A DNA stretch of 64,000 nucleotides from Arcuatula senhousia (lineage: Eukaryota; Mollusca; Bivalvia; Mytilida; Mytilidae): assembly GCA_963971305.1 (NCBI GenBank), contig OZ020309.1, positions 11,401,001-11,465,000 on the forward strand. The letters run 5' to 3'. This document shows, piece after piece, positions 23,373 through 34,508 of this stretch. Numbering within the stretch: position 1 is the stretch's first letter; every line of letters begins with the position of its first letter. The translations under genes were made by a program, and so were the position numbers. Under the pieces are notes generated by a model that searched no databases, was not told the origin of the DNA, and saw only the letters and a program-made list of their open reading frames with translations.

Positions 23373-24519
23373 TTTAAAAGTCACTACAAAACATTTTTAT
23401 AAATTTAAAGAAATTCTAGGAAGTAGATGTTCTTATAGATGAAGGAAATTTGAATTTTCCCTATTGATGTTATATAAAATGATTAAAATCATGTATTTTT
23501 CAAGGTGGTTTCTACAGTCAAAATTTGACCCCCTACTCTATAAGCAATTTTAGTCTTTTGAAAAATTCTTTATTATATACAGATATTCATTGAATGAATA
23601 ATAGAAGCTGTTATTATTGTTAAATGTTATTGTTGCAATAATGTTATATGTTCATTGTTTTCTGTGTCAAATTTTCATCTGCATCGCTTTAAATAACGGC
23701 TCGTCTTATAATAGATTTTCAAAATTCTGTTAACTGAAAACAGCCAATCGCACATCACTTCTGTTAATTTTGATCCCAAAACCTGCTTGCGAGTTTTATT
23801 TAACAACGGTTACCATGCACGATACAGATGGAAGGAAAATCATCTGTCAGTTGTATAAAAACATCAAATTTACAAGAAGAAAAGAAATTGAGACAAATAA
23901 ATTGATTTTGAAGGGAGTATAGGTGAAGTCTTGCCAATATGGAAGCTTTACTCCCTTGTGGATATTATAGAAAAGGGGGGGCCATTTTTCAAAGTTTATA
24001 TAAATGACTAAAATTCAAGCCTTAGCTGTGTTTTAATCATAAGTCATGTAATTCTCAACAATTACAACTATCTATGATTAAAAACTCTTGGTTTCTGAAC
24101 ACACAACATTGTATTAAAATAGTCAAATAATTGTTGTCATAGAAATAAACACATATTTATTGTAACCTTCAGAGGAGGCATGCAGAGAAGTATCAATAGG
24201 GGATTCCTATTGTGTAAATCATTAGGGCCAAGAAAGATGGACAGACAGAATGACTGAGAGACACACAGGGCAATTTCTATATATCCCAAAGAGACAGATT
24301 GACAGGGTGATTCCATAAAAATCCCCCAAACTTTATTGGTTTGAGATCCAATTAATAAAATCTGTCAAACTAAAAAATGGTCAATTTTGTGAAACAGAAA
24401 GGTAGGCTGAGTAGAACAACAAACCTGAAATCTTACCCCCAATTATGGGACCCCACATTCTGGTTGTATACAAAATATCAAGTGATTGGTCAGAGAAAAA
24501 TGTCACCAAAAAAAATTTA
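23373..24519. other. Non-coding sequence upstream of C1q copy 3
   Basis: No gene. Positions 24366-24515 hold a degenerate family C unit (ACCTGAAATCTTACCCCC, TATGGGACCCCACATTCTGG, ATACAAAATATCAAGTG) just ahead of the conserved promoter flank. The same arrangement occurs upstream of copies 2 and 4. Confidence 0.55.
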
Positions 24520-24800
24520 TTATCATTGAATATGATAATAAAAAGAACATGAAAATTTTGAAAATGTATGCATTGTACAGTCACACACCAAAATAAACAC
24601 ACATGTAGCAATCAGTACATGTACAAGTATCGTGTGGTTTAAAATCAATACATGCAGTAGAATATTTATTTCATTTTAATGGAATATATCTCATTACAAA
24701 TTTCAAAACATACTTCATAGAGGAATAACATTGTCAACAGCTCAACAACCTTATTGAAAGCACTTCAATAGCTGAGTTGTCCATATAGTTTCTGTTCAGT
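24520..24800 (+). promoter_or_regulatory. Conserved 5' flank of C1q copy 3
   Basis: Almost identical to 33230-33512 and clearly related to 7570-7858. It runs from GATAATAAAAAGAACATG to TTTCTGTTCAGT just before the ATG. Inferred promoter and 5' UTR. Confidence 0.55.
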
Positions 24801-24879
24801 ATGTTTGTGAAATTGTGCATTCTGTGTTTGATAGGAGTAATACTTCCTTTCCAGATAAAGGCTAATGATAACGATGATG
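24801..24879 (+). pseudogene. C1q copy 3, signal-peptide exon
   Basis: Encodes MFVKLCILCLIGVILPFQ, a short basic start plus hydrophobic core typical of a signal peptide, then KANDNDDG. The GTATGT donor is in phase 1. The exon itself is intact and identical in length to copy 4 (79 nt); the gene is called a pseudogene because of its last exon. Confidence 0.75.
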
Positions 24880-26252
24880 GTATGTACTTTTAATCTTTTT
24901 TAAATATTTTTAGGCAGAGCCTTATGCAGTCATATAACTATCTGTTTTTAATGTTTTTTTATCGTCTAGAAAGAGTAAATCGGTAAGGCAATATTCCTAC
25001 TATAGGATCCTTTACAGAATATAATTACATTTATCGAGTATGTTAATTATTAAAGTAAAACTAATAGCATCGTCGCTTACCCACGGCTGATATCACATCG
25101 CTTCTCTCTCTAATGGAAGTATAGGACGTGGACTCTTAACCCGTGGTTTATGACAATGAACTAATAGGTACAACTATACAACCACTATATAAATGTGCAC
25201 TGTATTTCATGTATCAATACACAAGATGCATAACTAAGCTTTCTTGACCTTTCAACTTTATTGACATATATATCTGTTGCTCAGGTCAGTAGTGGGTGGA
25301 ATCTAAACAGTATAAAAATAGATAGTGGTAACTTTATACCAATCTATAAATACGTGCATGAACATGTTTAAAAAAACACATAATAGGAATATATTTGTCT
25401 TGTCTTAACAGATTGTTCTTTCTTTCTAGTACTTATAATAGCTCTCCCTTTAAACGCTTTAGTGCTTTGATTCTTGAAACAGTACTTATTGTTCAGTGTC
25501 ACTAAGGACTGCTGATATAATTACAAGCTTTAACCAACAGTCTCTTCAGAAGTGTCTACATGTTCAGAGTCAATTCATTCTCTAGTATCATATATAGTCG
25601 TTGTAATAAATCTTTCCCCATGTATGTAAGCCGGGTCTCTCACTAGGAACCAATCAAAGTCATAATAAATTTTACATTGACTACCTTTCAATGAACTACG
25701 CTATCAACCAATAGTAGTTACCTTCTGATTTAATGAAGTTAGTGTTGGATAATTTTAGATCATAACTAACAAAAGGTGTATCATATGAAATGACATTAAA
25801 TCAAAGTTGTTGTAAAATTTCTCTATACTCAAACATCTAAAAGTTTGTTATTGTCAAACTTTGGACTGTTACAAAAATTAAGCGTGGGGAAGGCATTATT
25901 GCAACGACCCTATGTATCAGTGTATACGTATCTACCTTTTTTTTTTGGTCTTACATACAACATATCATGATCATCCCTGTTCAATAATTATATTGTTACA
26001 TTACCGGGGTATATATAAATGCCTTTGTATAGTGTACCCACAGGGTATTCCTTTCCGATTGCAAGGAAGCATTAAAACAGCTTTGAGAACCATTTGAAGG
26101 CATGTTTTCATGAGGTCACTGTGGTTCTTTTAATAATTTGAAAAGTAGGTAATTTTCTACTTAATGGAGGTTATAAGTCACCCTTAAAAACCTTAAGTTT
26201 ACCATGCAATTCTGATCCCTTTGTAAAATTATATTAATAATCTATTTTACAG
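24880..26252 (+). other. Copy 3 intron 1
   Basis: A 1.37-kb intron. It is the reference for four insertions present in the copy 4 intron (33614, 34509, 36811, 38236). No gene within it. Confidence 0.7.
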
Positions 26253-26321
26253 AGAAAATTTGCATGACAGAGAGTCTATTCAAATCAGTGTTGAAGATGA
26301 ACAATAAAGACCAATGGCAAG
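26253..26321 (+). pseudogene. C1q copy 3, linker exon
   Basis: 69 nt between TATTTTACAG and GTATGTCC, phase 1 to phase 1, encoding EKICMTESLF then KSVLKMNNKDQWQ. It joins the signal peptide to the C1q domain. The single cysteine is shared with copy 4. Confidence 0.75.
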
Positions 26322-26882
26322 GTATGTCCACAATTTTAACATGTGAACTGCAATACACAGTTGTAGCATTATCTACATTCTGCAAAGAATTCTATTTAAA
26401 CCTGCATGGGCTAAGGCTGTCTAAGACTTGCAGTGAGGTGTGAGCCTGAGTTCTATGTGACATTAGAATGAAGAAAAGCACTCTTCTTTTGAAATGTTTC
26501 ATTTCATACTAATATAGAATATAAATCTGTATCATGAACATATATTTCATATCTTTTAATGAGGAAAAAGCAAAGACAAACTCCTTATAATAAAACACAA
26601 GACAAGAAAATATTTTTTTATCCATAATTAGCGGATTTTTCCTTTGATCTCATCTTCCTAATATTTTGTAGTATCATGGACAGTCTGTTATACAACAAAA
26701 TATTAGGTGGAAGCACTTGATAACTGTGAGATCATGCAATAAATTGTGACTTCATGTGACGCTATTGTTAATTTAATTTTCTATCATTTGTTTTATTCTC
26801 ATGTGTAAATTTGCTTCCCATGGGCTACTGATTTGGTGAATATAGTTATGTAAGTTATGTACATGTATGTATGCATTTTCAG

Positions 26883-27294
26883 GTTTATCTAAAGATCCAA
26901 GTCAAGCTGTGAGACCTGCATTTTTGGCTTTTCTGAAGAACCACATCACTTTAGTGAAAACAATGTGCTAAAGTTTGATGAGGTTATTACAAATATTGGA
27001 AATGGGTACAACAAGAACACTGGCCTTTTCACTGCACCAAATGATGGCATATACATATTAGGATGTGTAATGGTAGCAAGTGGTGGAAATACAGTACATT
27101 ACTGGATTTACAAGAATAACAACATCTTTATTAATGGTCTTGTTGCAGGAACAAGGCATGCAAATTCCAACACACAGCATGTCATTCTAGAGCTAAAGAA
27201 AGGTGATTCTCTCTCCATCAGACATAGAGGGAGTGGATCTGAAGAAGTACAGGGACATCGTTTCTCCTATGCTTTTGGCTACCAGCTTAGTTAA
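26883..27294 (+). pseudogene. C1q copy 3, last exon with a frameshift
   Basis: The exon follows GCATTTTCAG and begins LSKDPSQAVRPAFLAFLKNH as in copy 4. At about 26950 it has CACTTTAGTGAAAAC where copy 4 has CACTTTTAGTGGAAAC: one T is missing. The frame then reads through LVKTMC to a stop. The rest of the C1q domain is open in the shifted frame (FTAPNDGIYILGC to FGYQLS). The frameshift falls within a few bases of the one in copy 2. It would truncate the protein to about 80 residues. The 3' UTR is near-identical to that of copy 2. An assembly indel is possible. Confidence 0.8.
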
Positions 27295-27848
27295 CTTCAA
27301 ATTTATAATAAAGAAGTTAATTGTTGAAGTTTCTGTCTTTATTTTACCAGTAAGTTGACAACAAAAAAGAATTTATAAGGAATCAGTTCAATCAAGATAT
27401 TTCTTAAATTTTCAAATTCTCATTTATTTGTGCACAGTCGATTTTAGGTAAATATCAATATTAAACACCCTTGTACATGGCCTCAAAAATCTCATGAGAC
27501 ATTTAATCATAATTTAACCAAAAGTGTTCAACAACATAACATGTCAGTTGAGAGTTACAATCTTGATATTTTGTCTTTATGCAAAATACATTTTGAATGC
27601 AAAAAAAATGAACCAAAAAACTGTACTATCTTTCACAAAATAAATGTGTTCAATTGTAATAAGATGTGTCCATTATCTAGGTACTACTTTACTTTGTTTG
27701 TTCTGATAATATGCCGTTTAAGCTGTACATATACTAAGATTTTTTTCAAAAATTTTCAAACTGTCCTTTACTCATCTACTTGTTTACCAAATATTTTATG
27801 ATGCAGGCAACATATGTCTTCCATGGAACACCACCTGATTCTAGTTTA

Positions 27849-28038
27849 CTGTAAAAGGGGATAATTTCGCGTTTTCAGTACCTAAATGCATTCGCAATGT
27901 TTTAATTTCGCATTTTATTAGATCATGGAATATTGGGTCCTTCTAAATCTAATTTACGCGGGGGGATATTTTCGCAAATTTGTTATGATCTAGAAATTAG
28001 CGAAAATAAACCCCTCGCGAAAATTTCCCCTTTTACAG
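27849..28038. mobile_element. Tc1/mariner-like MITE, duplicate copy
   Basis: Same element as 17193-17399, flanked by TA, slightly shorter near its left end (17 bases around ATGGTTTAAATTTCG are missing). Confidence 0.65.
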
Positions 28039-28213
28039 TATTATATCTCCCAATGTCCAAGCGATTGCCAAATTTTACAAAACTGCCCAAACAAAGCCCG
28101 ATTTTGAGGGTGAAATGCAATGAATAAAAATAAATTTGGGTGTTTTGGAAAGGAAAATCATCTGTGAAACGAATTATATAAGAAAAGGTATGAGATCAAT
28201 GTTTATCTAAAGA

Positions 28214-28944
28214 CAAGAGTTACCACTAAAGTATGTCTCGCCTGCCGGCGCCATCAGAAACAATTATTCTTTCTTACTTCCACTATATTTTGAATTTACA
28301 TGGATTTTCAGTTTCTGAGATCAAAAGATGTACAATGTATATAGAACTTAAACATTGCAAATTTATGCAATAAAAATAATCAAAGTCACTCAACCGGAAA
28401 ATCAAGGTCAAGGTCAAAAGATGGGGATGCAACTGTGCTAAGCTACTACTGGGGCATATGTATACATGTACCAAGTTTCATCAACCTAGGACCTATATTT
28501 CTTGAGATATGAAGGTGCTCGCAAAACTTTTCCATTGCTATTATATGTATTGGAAATTGTCAAAGTCACTCAACCGGAAAATCAAGGTCAAGGTCAAAAG
28601 ATGGGGATGCAACTGTGGTAAGCTACTACTGATGCATATGCATACCAAGTTTCATCAACCTAGGACCTATAGATCTTGAGATAAGGAGGTGCTCGCAAAA
28701 CTTTTTCATTGCTATTATATGTATTGAAAATTGTCAAAGTCACTCAACCGGAAAATCAAGGTCAAGGTCAAAAGATGGGGATGCAACTGTGGTAAGCTAC
28801 TACTGGGGCATATGCATACCAAGTTTCATCAACCCAGGACCTATAGTTCTTGAGATATGGAGGTGCTCATAAAACTTTTCCAAAAAGTTAACGCCGCCGC
28901 CGGTAAAGTAACACCTATGTCCCGCTCTGCTTCGCAGGCGAGAC
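28214..28944 (+). mobile_element. Family A2 HINE-like element
   Basis: 5' CAAGAGTTACCACTAAAGTA then GTCTCGCCTGCCGGC. Three internal units of 174-180 bp differ from the 182-bp family A unit: CAAAGTCACTCAACCGGAAA, AAGATGGGGATGCAACTGTG, TACCAAGTTTCATCAACC, TTCTTGAGATATGGAGGTGC. A short GCCGCCGCC run and a hairpin end GCAGGCGAGAC plus AAAAA follow. The element has family A termini around a different array and is absent from the other duplication arm. Confidence 0.65.
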
Positions 28945-29249
28945 AAAAATCGAATTAAAGAAAAGGGTGGTGGTGAAAGTAGTATCTCCCTTGTGGTTTT
29001 TCTTTCGTACCGCACATTGACTCTAACAAAATATTGATAGAGGGGAACAAGTCCCTGTGTTTGAGTAATATTTCAGGTCAAAAATAAGAATCTGTAAAAA
29101 TGTTTCAATCTCAACAAAACTTGGTAAATAGGGGTTTTATATGTCAAAATTTAGGTAGAATGACAATATGCCTATGTTTGGGAGATATTTTACTAGTTTT
29201 TACTAGATCGTAGTTTGTTACTAACTGTGCTACCCTCTTGAAATAAAGA

Positions 29250-29291
<42 letters not shown>

Positions 29292-30813
29292 TTTATTTTG
29301 CTCTGCACTATGAAACAAAAACATGTATGCAAAGTAAGGTAGTTGGGGTGTCTATGACCATGGAAGTAATATTGAGAAGGAACTACATCGACCAATTATC
29401 ACATGTTAGTTACCAGCAGAGCCTCTACCAAAACTTTGGGATTTTATCTAATTAGCATCGTCTCGATAAGATTCCTATGGTGACTATCTGCGTCAGCGCC
29501 ACTCCAATTCGTCATCTGGATTATCTTATCGGTCATGTGATTTTTATTGAATTGGATGAAATTGCTAACCTTTAAAGAGCACCTGTAATTTATTACCATA
29601 GGTGGGGCATCTATATCGAAAACTTGCGCTTTCAAATACGAATCGAATGGTGCAATAAACTTCAAAATCGGACAAGAATTATGGTCATTACAACTGTTTA
29701 AAATAAGAATTTGTTGTAATTTCAAAAATGTTGCTTAATTTTCAATCACATTTAACCTGTGCTCCCGGTGACCTCCGATATCCTTGGTGCTGGATTTGGC
29801 TTCCTTGTTCGAACGTTTTGGTTCTGAGTACTTTTCATTTTCAACAGTTTTGGATTTTGACCTTCCAATGTTTTGATTTAAATGCTACTGATGAGAGGTT
29901 ACTCCTTGAAATATCGATATATAGCATATCCAAATTAACCGTTTATACCCGCGTTTTGGTATTTGTAACAAAAACATACGCTGTAAAAAAAAAGACATGA
30001 CGCTGGTTAGATTGATACTAACGAGTATTTTGTCGGATGTTGACGGATAATAGAGAATTTGATTGAAATCACGCAATCATATCGGCAAAAGTTGGAATTC
30101 AAAGCCTTAGATTAAGTAGATTTTAAACTTTAAATGTTGTTATTAAAGAGGAGTTAAGTGATTAAAGAAAAGTCAATTTATTTAAATAATTTACAATTAT
30201 TTGAAGGTTTCTCTGCAAAATGAAAAATCTGCTACAAAAATGAAATGTTTTTTTTTTATTTAAGATTTTTTTGACAAGCTTGACAATATGAAGAAAATCT
30301 GAATTATGAAAAACTAAACTTTAATTTGCTTTTATGAGAATCTACAGGTCCTACATTTGAACAAAACACAAAAATATTCATAAATAAAAAAAAAATGGTG
30401 TTACATAACTATTCACATAATCATAGACCTGTATATTAAATATATTCATTATAATTGAATACATGTATATTCTAATAATATTATACAGGTCTGTGATACA
30501 ATTTGTGCATTCACATTTAGTTAAATTTTCCAATATTTTCAGGATACCCCCACCATAACAAAAAACGGGTACATTTAATTTTGGATGGATCGTAGTCGAG
30601 GTCTGTGATTTCGTCAAAAACGGGACTTGCCGATAAGCGTCAAATCTGATTGAGACCATGCTGAATGTTTACCTACATGGCATGATTATTATTGATTAAC
30701 ATGATTTCGATAAGATAGGCGGTAACGCAGATAAACCGTTTTATCTGGCTTGGTGGTTTTTCCTTCTCAATATTACTTCCATGCTATGACTGAAAATCTT
30801 TTTATACATCTAT
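28945..30813. other. Duplicated non-coding sequence, second arm
   Basis: Holds the second half of the tail repeat with an ATT run (about 29250-29291, longer than the 17.9-kb copy) and the same unrecognised sequence as 17911-19189. No gene. Confidence 0.55.
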
Positions 30814-31716
30814 CAGTCAGGGGCCTTTATACTTAAATCAGTGATTTTTTAATCACTTGATTAAGTATTATTCAGTTATTTTCCTTGTAAAGCTAGAGTT
30901 ACCTCTCTTTCAAAATCACTTGTTCAAGTAGTACAAATGAATCACTTATAACAGTGATTTTATTAAAATTTTCTTCATTCTAAATGTTATGGAGAGAAGT
31001 ATGAGTCTTAATGTATAATTAAAGATAGAACACACCCCCATCTAGATAATGGAATGTCCAGTCATGGCAGGACATGACCCTGAACTGAATTTTGGATAAT
31101 TACCCTCCAAATCACTTGCTTAAGTATCATATATAAATTTTCTGATATTTTCAGGATACCCCCACCATAACAAAAAACTTTTCAGGATACCCCCACCATA
31201 ACAAAAAACAGGTACATTTAATTTTGGATGGATCGTAGTCGAGGTCTGTGATTTCATCGAAAACGAAATTTTTTAACCTTTAAAAAAATCACCTTTTAAA
31301 GTAATATTTTGTTAGGTAACCCCTGCTATCTTCAGGCATCACGAACATGATGATTTTGATCGCAAACATGGGTCATTAATTACATAATCAGAAACCTAAG
31401 ATATTGAAGTTAATGGGAAAATTATTGCCACAGTTAGGAAAATTCAGATAGTGAAGTAATGGATTGTTACATTTGGCCTTTCTTTTATCAGAAAATACAT
31501 ATTTTGGGAAAAATACTGATAACAGGTGGCAGCAAAATCTTTAAGTTTGTAATTTTAAAATAGCCTAATAAATCTTTTTTCAATATTAATAAATTAGTAT
31601 AAATTTTCTTTAACTGTTCTTTTGTAAATTTAGATTTTTTGAAATATCTTTAGCATTTTGAAAGGTACTTGAATAAGTGATATAAAAATCACTCATTTAA
31701 GTAATGCCCCTGACTG
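30814..31716. mobile_element. CAGTC-ended DNA transposon, duplicate copy
   Basis: Duplicate of 21001-21902 with the same inverted ends and flanking TCTAT. Confidence 0.6.
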
Positions 31717-31874
31717 TCTATCATTTACTTTAATTTTTACTATGTCAGCCATTCTAATTGATTTCTGATAATGGTAAAAATCAAAATTGAGGAATTGGGA
31801 AAATTTGTGCCCCATACTTATTAGGGGAGATAATTTGTATAGAAATAATATGACTTTTAATGTTTTTTTTTAGT

Positions 31875-32088
31875 ATACTGTATAATTATATATTTTTGTT
31901 GGGATAAAATTTCGTGGTTTAGAGCACAAAACTATATAGGTGGGGACAAATTTTCGTAGATTTCTAATTTTGATCCACAGTCTTTTAACTAAATATTTTA
32001 AATTTGTGGGGTTTTAATTTCATGGATATTTCTTACCCATGAAATAAACAAAATTAAATCCCCCACGAATATTTCTGCTTCTACAGTA
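31875..32088. mobile_element. Uninterrupted mariner-like MITE (empty site)
   Basis: Same MITE as 22062-23372 but without the 1,092-bp insertion. AATTTC occurs once, at 32016-32021. Ends TACTGTA and TACAGTA. Confidence 0.6.
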
Positions 32089-33229
32089 TTTAAAAGTCAC
32101 TACAAAACATTTTTATAAATTTAAAGAAATTCTAGGAAGTAGATGTTCTTATAGATGAAGGAAATTTGAATTTTCCCTATTGATGTTATATAAAATGATT
32201 AAAATCATGTATTTTTCAAGGTGGTTTCTACAGTCAAAATTTGACCCCCTACTCTATAAGCAATTTAGTCATTTGAAAAATTCTTTATTATATACAGATA
32301 TTCATTGAATGAATAATAGAAGCTGTTATTATTGTTAAATGTTATTGTTGCAATAATGTTATATGTTCATTGTTTTCTGTGTCAAATTTTCATCTGCATC
32401 GCTTTAAATAACGGCTCGTCTTATAATAGATTTTCAAAATTCTGTTAACTGAAAACAGCCAATCGCACATCACTTCTGTTAATTTTGATTCCAAAACCTG
32501 CTTGCGAGTTTTATTTAACAACGGTTACCATGCACGATACAGATGGAAGGAAAATCATCTGTCAGTTGTATAAAAACATCAAATTTACAAGAAGAAAAGA
32601 AATTGAGACAAATAAATTGATTTTGAAGGGAGTATAGGTGAAGTCTTGCCAATATGGAAGCTTTACTCCCTTGTGGATATTATAGAAAAGGGGGGCCATT
32701 TTTCAAAGTTTATATAAATGACTAAAATTCAAGCCTTAGCTGTGTTTTAATCATAAGTCATGTAATTCTCAACAATTACAACTATCTATGATTAAAAACT
32801 CTTGGTTTCTGAACACACAACATTGTATTAAAATAGTCAAATAATTGTTGTCATAGAAATAAACACATATTTATTGTAACCTTCAGAGGAGGCATGCAGA
32901 GAAGTATCAATAGGGGATTCCTATTGTGTAAATCATTAGGGCCAAGAAAGATGGACAGACAGAATGACTGAGAGACACACAGGGCAATTTCTATATATCC
33001 CAAAGAGACAGATTGACAGGGTGATTCCATAAAAATCCCCCAAACTTTATTGGTTTGAGATCCAATTAATAAAATCTGTCAAACTAAAAAATGGTCAATT
33101 TTGTGAAACAGAAAGTTAGGCTGAGTAGAACAACAAACCTGAAATCTTACCCCCAATTATGGGACCCCACATTCTGGTTGTATACAAAATATCAAGTGAT
33201 TGCTCAGAGAAAAATGTCACCCAAAAAAA
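32089..33229. other. Non-coding sequence upstream of C1q copy 4
   Basis: No gene. A degenerate family C unit at about 33078-33215 precedes the promoter flank, as upstream of copy 3. Confidence 0.55.
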
Positions 33230-33512
33230 ATTATTAGCATTAAATATGATAATAAAAAGAACATGAAAATTTTGAAAATGTATGCATTGTACAGTCACCA
33301 CCAGAATAAACACACATGTAGCATCAGTACATGTACAAGTATCGTGTGGTTTAAAATCAATACATGCAGTAGAGTATTAATTTCATTTTAATGGAATATA
33401 TCTCATTACAAATTTCAAAACATACTTCATAGAGGAATAACATTGTCAACAGCTCAACAACCTTATTGAAAGCACTTCAATAGCTGAGTTGTCCATATAG
33501 TTTCTGTTCAGT
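33230..33512 (+). promoter_or_regulatory. Conserved 5' flank of C1q copy 4
   Basis: Third member of the flank set. Nearly identical to 24520-24800, with a few single-base differences. Confidence 0.55.
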
Positions 33513-33591
33513 ATGTTTGTGAAATTGTGCATTCTGTGTTTGATAGGAGTAATACTTCCTTTCCAGATAAAGGCTCATGATAACGATGATG
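33513..33591 (+). CDS. C1q copy 4, exon 1 (signal peptide)
   Basis: ATG with MFVKLCILCLIGVILPFQ then KAHDNDDG, a predicted cleaved signal peptide followed by a short acidic stretch. GTATGT donor, phase 1. The start is supported by conservation of this ATG and of the upstream flank in three copies. Exons 33513-33591, 38515-38583 and 39048-39463 sum to 564 nt, 188 codons including the stop. Confidence 0.8.
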
Positions 33592-33613
33592 GTATGTACT
33601 TTTAATCTTTTTT

Positions 33614-34104
33614 AGCTCACCTGAAGGGTCAGGTGAGCTATTGTCATCGTTAAGCGTACGTCGTCTGTCCGTCGTTAACTTTTTTTCAAAGATCTTCTTC
33701 TCTAAAACCACTGAAGGGATTGCATTGAAACTTGGTACACTTGATTAGGATGTCCTCTACCAAGTTTGTGAATTATATACATGTCGACCAACCAACATGG
33801 CTGCCATCACTAAAATAGAACAGGGGGTCAGACCATTGTTTTTGGCTTATAACTCGAAAAGTATAAGAGATAGAGAAAATCCAAAGCAACTTTTCTTGTT
33901 CAGCATAAAAAGGTCCATATAGGAGTTATTGCCCTTTAACTGTTTTTTTTTTCTATTAATTTAAACTGATTTCCAAAAATCTTCTCTGAAACCACTGAAA
34001 GGATTGTTTTGCAACTTTGTATACTTGAAAGTTTGTGAAATTTATTCAAACTTTGGCATAAGAGATCAGGTGGAGCGATTCAGGCTCCTGGGAGCCTCTA
34101 GTTT
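33614..34104 (-). mobile_element. Family B HINE-like element, reverse orientation, empty site known
   Basis: On the minus strand it starts with AGAGGCTCCCAGGAGCCTGA near 34104 and ends at the AGCTCACCTGACCCTTCAGG/GTGAGCT hairpin followed by an A-run. In copy 3 the same intron reads TAATCTTTTTTAAATATTTT without it. CGGACAGACGACG (minus strand) precedes the hairpin. About 490 bp, non-coding. Confidence 0.65.
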
Positions 34105-34508
34105 AATATTTTTAGGCAGAGCCTTATGCAGTCTTTTCATGTTTTTTCGTCGTCTAGAAAGAGTAAATCGGTAAGGCAATATTCCTACCATAGGATCCTT
34201 TACAGAATAAAATTACATTTATCAAGTATGTTTATTGTTAAAGTAAAACTAATAGCATCGTCGGTTACCCACGGCTGATATCACATGGCTTCTCTCTCTA
34301 ATGGAGGTAGCTAGCTAGGATGTGGACTCTAAAGCTGTGGTTTATGACGATGAACTAATAGGTACAACTATACAACCACGATATAAATGTGCACTATATT
34401 TCATGTATCAATACACAAGATGCATAACCAAGCTTTCTTGACCTTTCAACTTTATTGACATATATATCTGTTGCTCGGGTCAGTAGTGGGTGGAATCTAA
34501 ACAGTATA

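Larger units (their letters stand above)
16634..24879 (+). repeat. Left arm of a segmental duplication
   Basis: From the 3' UTR of C1q copy 2 to exon 1 of copy 3, this interval is nearly identical to 27295-33591 (copy 3 3' UTR to copy 4 exon 1). The left arm has a family A element (19190-20747) and a CAGTC-ended element (22208-23299) absent from the right arm. The right arm has an element at 28214-28944 absent here. Point differences are sparse, so the duplication is fairly recent and these insertions are younger still. Confidence 0.85.
27295..33591 (+). repeat. Right arm of the segmental duplication
   Basis: Counterpart of 16634-24879, running from the copy 3 3' UTR to copy 4 exon 1. The order of MITEs, tail repeat, CAGTC element and promoter is conserved. 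Confidence 0.85.
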
